The translations under genes were made by a program, and so were the position numbers. A stretch of 12,189 nucleotides of DNA from Comamonadaceae bacterium. Its GTDB lineage: Bacteria > Pseudomonadota > Gammaproteobacteria > Burkholderiales > Burkholderiaceae. Shown in pieces: positions 1 to 6,292 of this stretch (the first letter of the stretch is position 1; the number at the start of each line of letters is the position of its first letter). Under the pieces are notes generated by a model that made no database searches, had not been told where the DNA came from, and saw only the letters and a program-made list of their open reading frames with translations. Location of the stretch: NCBI GenBank assembly GCA_947505995.1, contig CANNNB010000056.1:1-12189 (forward strand). The letters are read 5' to 3'.

Positions 1-770
1 CCGCCAAAAAAATGACCTGGCCGCGAACCAAATCGCAAAAAATAGTGGATAGACAGAAGATCAAGTAAAACCCGAAAGGTGCGAGAAAGGCCATATTTAG
101 ATTGGCCTTTTGTGCGAGGGAAATGCGAAACAGGTATTTCCGCCATGCGCATTGGCGATGTCACTGTTGCCAACCAGGCTGGAATAAATCGATGCATCTC
201 GCCATACAGGCGTACCTTGCGAAGCACTGAGGCACGAAAGGCCTTCAGACTACAACCAAGGTCTTGGAAGTTGAGTCCACTGACATTGCGAATCAAATGA
301 TTGGCCAATTTTGAAGGTATCTTGCGCAGCCAGAGTCCGTCTTGTCGGTTCTGGCGCCAGCCTGCCACCATGTCTAGGTCTTTAGACAGCAAATGATGAA
401 CCAATTTGGGAATGTCGCGCGGATCATTTTGCAAATCACCGTCCATGGTCACAATCACATCACCTCGCGCAGCGTCAATGCCAGCTTGCATTGCAGCCGT
501 TTGCTTAAAGTTGCGAAGCAAGCGAATTAAACGAACATGAGGCCCAACGGCTTTGGCTGCTAGATTCAATTGATCCCAAGTGGCATCGCTGCTGCCATCA
601 TCCACCACGATCAATTCCCATGGATGTGGATAGCTCAACAATGCCGCTTGAACCGCTTGAATTAGATCGCCGGCCAACTCTTCTTCGTTGAACATCGGCA
701 CAACGACTGATAGCTGATGTGACTGCCTTGGTTCACCGGATTTCAAGTTCAGATGCGTTGAATCAGACAT
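1..770 (-). CDS. GT2 polyprenyl-phosphate glycosyltransferase (DPM/ArnC/GtrB-like), partial
   Basis: Translating the minus strand from the ATG at 770-768 gives 256 codons open to the window edge, so the C-terminus is missing. The N-terminal GT-A domain shows VVVPMFNEEE (22-31), VVDDGSSD (55-62) and DGDLQNDP (110-117). These are the nucleotide-sugar and metal-binding elements of GT2 enzymes. Residues 170-179 (DLGCSLKAFR) and 219-227 (RTKGQSKYG) match the acceptor-side blocks of dolichol/undecaprenyl-phosphate sugar transferases. The family moves a sugar from a nucleotide donor to a polyprenyl phosphate at the cytoplasmic face of the inner membrane. The missing end would normally hold two membrane helices; GHFFG at the edge is probably where the first begins. 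The start codon lies within the stop region of the upstream gene (8-bp overlap), so translation is likely coupled. The sugar is not determined; a uronic acid is possible from the nearby ugd and epimerase. Confidence 0.9.
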   Translation of the reverse strand, partial: MSDSTHLNLKSGEPRQSHQLSVVVPMFNEEELAGDLIQAVQAALLSYPHPWELIVVDDGSSDATWDQLNLAAKAVGPHVRLIRLLRNFKQTAAMQAGIDAARGDVIVTMDGDLQNDPRDIPKLVHHLLSKDLDMVAGWRQNRQDGLWLRKIPSKLANHLIRNVSGLNFQDLGCSLKAFRASVLRKVRLYGEMHRFIPAWLATVTSPMRMAEIPVSHFPRTKGQSKYGLSRTFRVLLDLLSIHYFLRFGSRPGHFFG

Positions 771-1716
771 GGGCACCGTTTTGCTTTGATTTGAAATATT
801 CAAGGGGTGATGAATTAAAAGACAAGGCCACTACTGCGCCTAGAAGAGATATGAACAAGAAAAATAAATGGGTTAGCAAGACACTTCCCATCAAGCCCTT
901 CATTTCTTGCCACGAGAGACCCAAGCCAGTCCAAACACCTGCTTCGTAAGTTCCCAGTCCCGCAGGACCTGTCAATGGCAACAAAGCGGAAAGCTCACCG
1001 GTTAAAGCGCCGCGCACGGTTTGAAGGGTGTCTAAAGCTGTTAAATTGGAAAGCAGTAAAGAGACGACCAGTATTTTGACAATCCAATTGGCAGCCGACC
1101 AAAACCAACCCCATGCGCTGGACCGTTGGTGCAGAAACGCTCGAACTTGACGGATGAGAAAATGTCGCGATCGCAATAGTCGAAGCCACCATTTTTGCGT
1201 CACGAAACACAAAATCATGGCAACTAGTAAAACAGCAATTCGCAACTCAGAACTGAAAAAAGGCAATAACAAAAAAGCCAAAGCAAGCAAAACAATGCCA
1301 TCTTGCAATCGCAGCCAAAGCAGGCTGCGAATACATTGTTGCAATGAGACTTTCAATAATCTTTGTACGAGGACCGGATAACCCAATTCCCCAACTCGAA
1401 AAGGCACCAGTACCACTGCGGCATTGTGAAGAAAAGTTAAACTGAGTGCGTCTCGTAAGCTGATTTTTCCATGCGCCTTCCATTCGGATTTGAAACGAAA
1501 CGCCCTGAAGAAAAAACTGCTCAACCAACCCAAAGTGCAAAGAACCAATACCATTTTGGGTACGTCCAACAATCGGGTGAGTGTTAAATTCCAATCAGAG
1601 TGTCGAACCAATGCCAATAGCAGCATGAGTGCAAGCATCCAAAATACAAGGCGGTAAAACCATTTCCGAATTCGAACATGTGGTTCAAATTGCTTTTCAG
1701 AGATGATGTATTTCAT
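763..1716 (-). CDS. Polytopic membrane protein, lysylphosphatidylglycerol synthase TM / UPF0104 family
   Basis: The 317-residue protein is strongly hydrophobic, with about seven or eight predicted membrane segments (roughly 22-38, 53-70, 90-105, 139-153, 160-172, 211-226, 245-265, 276-300). Two blocks recall the family: PFRVGELGYP (105-114), like the common PxRxGE element, and PLTGPAGLGTYEAG (247-260), like the PxxPGGLGxxE element. The family is the transmembrane half of MprF-type proteins without the aminoacyl-transferase domain. Members often sit beside polyprenyl-phosphate glycosyltransferases and are proposed to move lipids or lipid-linked sugars across the inner membrane; no function is proven here. 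The gene lies 17 bp after the PAP2 gene and overlaps the GT2 gene by 8 bp, so all three probably share one transcript. A GGGA about ten bases before the ATG is a weak ribosome site. Confidence 0.82.
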   Translation of the reverse strand: MKYIISEKQFEPHVRIRKWFYRLVFWMLALMLLLALVRHSDWNLTLTRLLDVPKMVLVLCTLGWLSSFFFRAFRFKSEWKAHGKISLRDALSLTFLHNAAVVLVPFRVGELGYPVLVQRLLKVSLQQCIRSLLWLRLQDGIVLLALAFLLLPFFSSELRIAVLLVAMILCFVTQKWWLRLLRSRHFLIRQVRAFLHQRSSAWGWFWSAANWIVKILVVSLLLSNLTALDTLQTVRGALTGELSALLPLTGPAGLGTYEAGVWTGLGLSWQEMKGLMGSVLLTHLFFLFISLLGAVVALSFNSSPLEYFKSKQNGAHV

Positions 1717-1732
1717 TTTTTAAACATCCCGT

Positions 1733-2545
1733 TCACAGCGATCGAATTAGCAAATATTTTTTCACCAAAAGCATTGCTTGCATCAGGGAAATGCAAGCCA
1801 AATTGAATTGGATAAATTGCACAAAAAAGAAATCAGATTGCGGTGTTGTCAGGTGCAAAGAAATCAAAATATGCAATGCAATGAGGAACACGCCACCACT
1901 GGTTCTTTGAAACCATGCGTTCCAAGAATGGTGCCGCTCCCATAGAAGTGCAAGAGCCACCACCGAAAATGCCAATCCTGCGCCTGCAATCACATCAGCA
2001 GGCCAATGAGCACCCACGGCCACACGCGCCCAAGCGGCAATACCCGCAACTAACGCAACCATCGACAAATGCCAATTTTGAGCGCCTCGCAGTTTGAGGA
2101 CTGTACAAACAATCAGCGCGCATGAAATGGCAGCAAGTGCGTGGCCTGATGGCATTGAACCGCTCACCAAGGGGGGGTGGTCAATGATGCTCAAGTTTTC
2201 AACACCCAAAACGCTTGCGGGTCTTGGAATGGGCATCAAAATTTTGATCAACTGCGCTAAAAATGCACCAATTAGCCATGTTTTCAGAACCCAAGAGGTA
2301 ATTTCTCCTGGAAAGCGCTCGATTAACAAGAGGATGAGCAAAATTACCCAAGCGTCCCCGCCAAGATTGATCAAAGCCCAAAACCAAGATGGCATAAGAG
2401 GTGCAGCATGAATGTTCAACATCCATGCTTGATTCCATCCGAAAGACATCAGGGCTAAACTCAGACTGGCACAGGCAACCAACGCAATGGTAGACAAAAC
2501 GACCATCTTGTAAGACGAGAGTTGCAGAGCAGATTGGTTATTCAT
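1733..2545 (-). CDS. PAP2-family membrane phosphatase
   Basis: This 270-residue protein carries the full lipid phosphatase signature: K101-x6-RP (KILMPIPRP, 101-109), PSGH (132-135) and R174-x5-H180-x3-D184 (ARVAVGAHWPAD, with A in place of the usual S before R). H135 and H180 would be the catalytic histidines and D184 the charge relay. About six membrane helices surround these loops, which in this family face the periplasm. Family members remove phosphate from undecaprenyl pyrophosphate, phosphatidic acid or phosphatidylglycerol phosphate, or from lipid A (LpxE/LpxF). The sequence alone does not tell which. It is the first gene of the minus-strand set with the UPF0104 protein and the GT2 enzyme, which suggests polyprenyl-phosphate recycling or lipid A dephosphorylation. 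No good Shine-Dalgarno precedes the ATG, so the start is less certain than the gene. Confidence 0.9.
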   Translation of the reverse strand: MNNQSALQLSSYKMVVLSTIALVACASLSLALMSFGWNQAWMLNIHAAPLMPSWFWALINLGGDAWVILLILLLIERFPGEITSWVLKTWLIGAFLAQLIKILMPIPRPASVLGVENLSIIDHPPLVSGSMPSGHALAAISCALIVCTVLKLRGAQNWHLSMVALVAGIAAWARVAVGAHWPADVIAGAGLAFSVVALALLWERHHSWNAWFQRTSGGVFLIALHILISLHLTTPQSDFFFVQFIQFNLACISLMQAMLLVKKYLLIRSL

Positions 2546-2600
2546 AAAGGAAATAGCAAACAGTTCAATTTCGTTTGCGACATTTTTATTTCAACCAAGT

Positions 2601-2619
2601 TTCATGACAGTGTCATGAA
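2601..2619. promoter_or_regulatory. Perfect 19-bp palindrome in divergent intergenic region (candidate operator)
   Basis: The sequence TTCATGACA-G-TGTCATGAA is a perfect inverted repeat with 9-bp arms and a one-base centre. It lies 20 bp before the epimerase ATG and 56 bp before the PAP2 ATG, in the 93-bp gap between these divergent genes. There is no T-tract beside it, so a terminator is unlikely. It could bind a dimeric regulator controlling both directions. The regulator is not identified. Confidence 0.5.
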
Positions 2620-2626
2620 TATTTTC

Positions 2627-2632
2627 TAAATT
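2627..2632 (+). promoter_or_regulatory. Possible -10 element close to the epimerase start
   Basis: TAAATT lies only six bases before the ATG at 2639, and no Shine-Dalgarno is present. If it is a real -10 box, transcription would start at or near the initiation codon, giving a leaderless or nearly leaderless mRNA. The similar placement of TAAAAT before lptF supports the idea weakly. No clear -35 hexamer was found. Confidence 0.25.
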
Positions 2633-2638
2633 TGCGAT

Positions 2639-3643
2639 ATGAAACGCAAAGTTCTGATCACCGGCGCTGCAGGATTTATTGGCTCTCGCTTATCCGAGCA
2701 TTTGAATGCGCTAGGTTATGAGATCCTAGGATGCGATATCTATAACTTTAGAAATCAATTTTTTGATGTTGGTGATGCCAATCACCTGGTACTCCAAAGA
2801 CTGCGCTACGACCGAATTAGTCACTTCCTTCAGCGAAATCAAATCCAATACCAGACAACTGACCTTTCGGACCATGGCGCTGTCATGACATTGTTCGAAT
2901 CGTTTCAGCCTGATGTCGTTGTTCATCTTGCAGCCCAAGCTGGCGTTAGGCATTCCGTCAAATCGCCAATGGATTTTGTTAAATCCAACTTGAATGGTTT
3001 TGCCAATGTTTTAGAGGCTTGCAAAAAATACGAAGTTCAGGCGTTTTTATATGCCAGTTCCTCCAGTGTTTATGGTGCGAGGACAGATGCACCGTTTCGA
3101 GAAACTGACCGCTGCGACTCACCTGAATCTTTTTACGCAGCCACCAAACTGGCCAATGAACTCATGGCTCAAGCCTACTATGCTCAGTACAAGACCCCCT
3201 CTCTTGGGCTGCGATTTTTCACAGTCTACGGTCCATGGGGCAGACTAGACATGGCGCCGATTCTCTTTGCACAAAAAATGCGTAAACGACTACCTATCCA
3301 ACTCTTTGGAGATGGTTTGCTTAAGAGAGACTTTACGTATGTGGGAGATACTATTTTCGCTTTGACGAGACTCATTGAATTGGGCGGCAGTCTGCAAGGT
3401 GCTGACGTTGTCAATGTGGGGCACTCAAACCCTATTCAAGTAACTGAGTTCGTTAAAACACTGGCAGAGTGTCTTGGTACTGAACCTGTGGTCGAATTAG
3501 CACCCATGCAAGTGTCTGATGTTCCGCTAACATGCGCCAGTGACCTCAAACTCGTGAAGCTGATCGGAGAGTGGCCGCATACCTCTTTGAAAGACGGATT
3601 GACTGAAATGACAAAATGGCTTGTCAATTGGCAGCCGGCTTGA
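2639..3643 (+). CDS. NAD-dependent epimerase, probable UDP-glucuronate 4-epimerase
   Basis: This 334-residue extended SDR protein starts with a Rossmann fold (GAAGFIG, 9-15) and an acidic residue D33 after the second strand, which favours NAD. The active site shows S141-S143 and Y166-x3-K170 (YAATK). HLAAQAGVRHS (96-106), ASSSSVYGA (139-147) and RFFTVYGPWGR (192-202) are the blocks I associate with the UDP-glucuronate 4-epimerase branch (LpsL/Cap1J type). That branch interconverts UDP-glucuronate and UDP-galacturonate. The length is normal. ugd, which makes the substrate UDP-glucuronate, is two genes downstream on the same strand, which supports this specificity. Other UDP-sugar epimerases or a dehydratase cannot be excluded. 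The ATG lacks a Shine-Dalgarno. Upstream lies a 19-bp palindrome shared with the divergent PAP2 gene. Confidence 0.87.
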   Translation: MKRKVLITGAAGFIGSRLSEHLNALGYEILGCDIYNFRNQFFDVGDANHLVLQRLRYDRISHFLQRNQIQYQTTDLSDHGAVMTLFESFQPDVVVHLAAQAGVRHSVKSPMDFVKSNLNGFANVLEACKKYEVQAFLYASSSSVYGARTDAPFRETDRCDSPESFYAATKLANELMAQAYYAQYKTPSLGLRFFTVYGPWGRLDMAPILFAQKMRKRLPIQLFGDGLLKRDFTYVGDTIFALTRLIELGGSLQGADVVNVGHSNPIQVTEFVKTLAECLGTEPVVELAPMQVSDVPLTCASDLKLVKLIGEWPHTSLKDGLTEMTKWLVNWQPA

Positions 3644-3649
3644 ATCAAA

Positions 3650-3672
3650 TGACAGTCTTGTCAGACTAAAAT
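3650..3672 (+). promoter_or_regulatory. Inverted repeat and -10-like box before lptF
   Basis: TGACA (3650-3654) and TGTCA (3659-3663) form an inverted repeat with a 4-base spacer, in the 33-bp gap after the epimerase stop. TAAAAT (3667-3672) follows and ends four bases before the lptF ATG. No Shine-Dalgarno is visible. This could be an independent lptF promoter with a leaderless transcript and an operator sharing the TGACA/TGTCA half-sites of the 2601-2619 palindrome. This is weak evidence from pattern alone. Confidence 0.3.
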
Positions 3673-3676
3673 TGCC

Positions 3677-4771
3677 ATGACTATTTTTCAAAAAAGCATT
3701 CACAAAGAACTTCTTAGGAATTTTGGAGGTTCAACGGTTATTTTATTTACCATTGTGATGACCATCATGCTCATCCGCATATTAGGGCAGGCCTCAAAGG
3801 GGAAAGTTGATCCCTCTGAAGTTATTCTTTTAATTGGGTTGAATGGCGTAGGAAATGCTGGCCCCATTCTCACATTGAGCATGTTTATTTCGATTGTTTA
3901 TACGTTTTCAAGAATGTACCTTGACAGTGAAATGATCATTTGGTTTTCGAGTGGATTAAGTTTGTCAAAGTTCTTAAAGCCGCTCTGGCAGTTTTGCTGG
4001 CCTGTGGTTTTGACCATCAGTTTGCTGGCCATTTTTGCGTGGCCTTGGAGCAATACTCAAACCCAATATCTAAAAGACAGATTTGAAAAGCGCAGTGACA
4101 TCGAACGCGTTGCACCCGGTCAATTTCAAGAGTCAGCTTCAAATCAAACGGTATTTTTCATTGAAAAAAAGAAAGATATCCATGATCAAGCCACCAGCGT
4201 TTTTATATCAAAAATGCAAGACGGTATCGAGACAATCACGACTGCCAAATCAGGCAGCGTGGAATTTTTAAGAAATGACAAATTTTTAAATCTGTATCAA
4301 GGACAGCAAACCATTTTGAATCACAAAACTGGTGAAATTCGATTGACTGAATTTGAGACTTTTAACTTTTTAATCGATCCCGAAAAACGACAAATATTGA
4401 CCAATTTACAAAGCCAAATGCTCAGTACTTTAGAACTTATTCAAAGTTCTGAGCGCATCAACCGAGGTGAATTATTTTGGCGAATTGGCTTGTTTATAGC
4501 AGCCTCCATTTTGGCATTGCTTGCAGTTCAACTGGCAAGCGTGAACCCCAGAGTGGGTCGTAGCTATTCATTGGCTATGGCAATGCTGTGCTTTATGGGC
4601 TACTACAACATGCTCACCATTGGGAAACGCTTGATTGCCGACGGGACTGCAACTTTTAGCGGCATGATGCTGACAGTTCATGGAACTGCTGCTCTCATTG
4701 TGATCATCTGGTACCTGCATACCGAGTTCAACCTGCATTGGAGGAGATTCGTATCTTCTCCAACGCCTTAA
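3677..4771 (+). CDS. lptF: LPS export ABC transporter permease LptF
   Basis: The 364-residue protein has the LptF/LptG layout: three N-terminal membrane helices (about 18-37, 60-80, 105-125), a periplasmic domain of about 140 residues (126-265) expected to form a beta-jellyroll, and three C-terminal helices (about 270-288, 296-312, 329-347). MYLDSEMIIWFSSGLS (80-95) matches the conserved cytoplasmic segment after helix 2 that contacts the LptB ATPase. N-terminal features (IHKELL, then LGQASKGKVDP) fit LptF better than LptG. LptF and LptG form the inner-membrane part of the LptB2FG complex that extracts LPS and passes it to LptC and LptA. lptG normally follows lptF; here ugd follows after a 99-bp gap, so lptG must lie elsewhere. 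The start ATG has no obvious Shine-Dalgarno. Confidence 0.93.
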   Translation: MTIFQKSIHKELLRNFGGSTVILFTIVMTIMLIRILGQASKGKVDPSEVILLIGLNGVGNAGPILTLSMFISIVYTFSRMYLDSEMIIWFSSGLSLSKFLKPLWQFCWPVVLTISLLAIFAWPWSNTQTQYLKDRFEKRSDIERVAPGQFQESASNQTVFFIEKKKDIHDQATSVFISKMQDGIETITTAKSGSVEFLRNDKFLNLYQGQQTILNHKTGEIRLTEFETFNFLIDPEKRQILTNLQSQMLSTLELIQSSERINRGELFWRIGLFIAASILALLAVQLASVNPRVGRSYSLAMAMLCFMGYYNMLTIGKRLIADGTATFSGMMLTVHGTAALIVIIWYLHTEFNLHWRRFVSSPTP

Positions 4772-4806
4772 GTTCAATCATTGTTTTTGAAAGTCATAAA
4801 AATTAC

Positions 4807-4843
4807 ACGAATTCGTCACAACAAAGAAATCTTGAATATTCAA
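4807..4843. promoter_or_regulatory. Two short palindromes upstream of ugd
   Basis: The 99-bp gap between lptF and ugd holds ACGAATTCGT (4807-4816) and TTGAATATTCAA (4832-4843), both perfect palindromes, with centres 26 bp apart. They lie 27 to 64 bp before the ugd ATG, where an operator would be expected. AT-rich palindromes of this size can arise by chance, so a regulatory role is only a suggestion. I could not assign a convincing -35/-10 pair. Confidence 0.25.
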
Positions 4844-4857
4844 AATTGAGTTCTCTT

Positions 4858-4865
4858 AAGGGGGA
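4858..4865 (+). promoter_or_regulatory. Strong Shine-Dalgarno of ugd
   Basis: AAGGGGGA ends five bases before the ATG at 4871. It is the clearest ribosome binding site on the plus strand of this window and fixes the ugd start. Its strength contrasts with the absent or weak sites of the epimerase, lptF and lplT. Confidence 0.75.
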
Positions 4866-4870
4866 AACTC

Positions 4871-6289
4871 ATGAAAATTTCTATTGTTGGTGCTGGTTAT
4901 GTAGGTTTGGTGACTGGCGGATGCTTGGCAGAACTTGGCCACCAAGTGATGTGCATTGACAGCGATGTAAATAAAGTTGCCACCCTCAATGCTGCCGGAC
5001 TGCCCATTTATGAACCTGGACTCCAAGAACTGATGGCCAGAAATAGAGCAGAAGGCCGAATTCATTTCACCACTGACATGGCTCAAGCCGTTGAGCATGG
5101 TGAGGTTATTTTTATTGCGGTGGGTACGCCCTCTAAAGAAGATGGCTCTGCTGATTTGCAGCATGTATTGGCCGTTGCTACTCAAATTGGCCGCCATTTG
5201 AAAAAATTCAAAGTGATTGTGAACAAATCGACTGTGCCTGTAGGTACTGCTTACCGAGTTCAAAAGTGTTTACAAGACGAATTAAACAAGCGTGGCATTC
5301 AAGAGTCACTCTTTGAGGTCATTTCTAATCCGGAATTCCTGAAAGAAGGCGCTGCGATCAAAGATTTTATGCACCCAGATCGCATTGTGATTGGCCTAGA
5401 CGACAACCCAAACTACAAGACTGTGCATCAAAAAATGGAGTTGTTGTACTCCAGCTTTAATAGACACCACGCCCGCACCATCTGGATGGATGTTCGCAGC
5501 GCTGAGCTTACAAAATACGCTGCCAATGCGATGTTGGCCACACGCATCTCATTTATGAACGAGATTGCCAACCTTTCAGATTTGCTTGGAGCTGACATCG
5601 ACAGCATTCGTCGCGGCATTGGTGCAGATCAGCGAATTGGCCACGATTTTTTGTACGCCGGCACCGGCTATGGAGGCAGCTGCTTTCCCAAAGACACCCG
5701 TGCACTGATTCAAACTGCATTAGATTGCGGTAGTCAAATGAAAGTGGTCAGCGCTGTAGAAAACGTCAATGATCAGCAAAAAACCTTGTTGGTCTCCAGA
5801 ATAACCTATCACTTTGGTCAAGAACTCCAGGGCCTCAAGTTTGCCATTTGGGGCTTGTCATTCAAACCCAATACAGACGATATGCGTGAAGCACCCAGCC
5901 GCATCATCATTCAAGAATTGTTAAAACGCGGTGCCACAGTGAGTGCCTTTGACCCTCTGGCTTCCAAAGAGGGACATGAAGCTGTGTCACACGACATTCA
6001 AGATGAAGAAGAGTTAAGTCGGTTCAGCTTGGCCGAAACAGCCTACGAAGCGGCCACCAACGCTGATGCTCTTTTGGTCGTCACTGAGTGGAAAACCTTC
6101 CATCATCCTGATTTTGAAATGCTCAAAGAGCGCATGAACCAGCCTTTGATTTTGGATGGACGCAATTTGTATGACCCAAAAATGCTCCAAGATTTAGGAA
6201 TTGCATACCAAGGTATCGGCCGCCGCAATCAATTGGCGCTTAACTTTAAAGCGGGTGCTTACATTAATCAAGCAGAAGCCTCGGCATAA
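4871..6289 (+). CDS. ugd: UDP-glucose 6-dehydrogenase
   Basis: This 472-residue protein oxidises UDP-glucose to UDP-glucuronate with two NAD+. It shows an N-terminal Rossmann motif GAGYVGL (7-13) with acidic D30, VGTPSKEDGSADL (84-96), STVPVGT (120-126) and NPEFLKEG (153-160). K215 and N219 lie in KYAANAMLA, and the catalytic cysteine C271 in GYGGSCFPKD (266-275). The C-terminal UDP-binding domain has WGLSFKPNTDDMREAPS (327-343) and LDGRNLYDP (428-436). The spacing of K215, N219 and C271 fits the known catalytic set of the family, so it should be active. The start is fixed by the Shine-Dalgarno at 4858-4865. lplT begins three bases after the stop, so the two are probably co-transcribed. Its product could feed the epimerase encoded upstream. 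Confidence 0.97.
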   Translation: MKISIVGAGYVGLVTGGCLAELGHQVMCIDSDVNKVATLNAAGLPIYEPGLQELMARNRAEGRIHFTTDMAQAVEHGEVIFIAVGTPSKEDGSADLQHVLAVATQIGRHLKKFKVIVNKSTVPVGTAYRVQKCLQDELNKRGIQESLFEVISNPEFLKEGAAIKDFMHPDRIVIGLDDNPNYKTVHQKMELLYSSFNRHHARTIWMDVRSAELTKYAANAMLATRISFMNEIANLSDLLGADIDSIRRGIGADQRIGHDFLYAGTGYGGSCFPKDTRALIQTALDCGSQMKVVSAVENVNDQQKTLLVSRITYHFGQELQGLKFAIWGLSFKPNTDDMREAPSRIIIQELLKRGATVSAFDPLASKEGHEAVSHDIQDEEELSRFSLAETAYEAATNADALLVVTEWKTFHHPDFEMLKERMNQPLILDGRNLYDPKMLQDLGIAYQGIGRRNQLALNFKAGAYINQAEASA

Positions 6290-6292
6290 ACA

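Noticed and set aside
79..300. 73-codon plus-strand open frame
   Set aside because: It lies wholly opposite the GT2 coding region, which has clear family motifs.
4740..4761. Hairpin GGAGGAGAT/ATCTTCTCC at the end of lptF as a terminator
   Set aside because: It lies inside the lptF coding region, has one mismatch and no T-tract after it; it is probably codon-driven coincidence.
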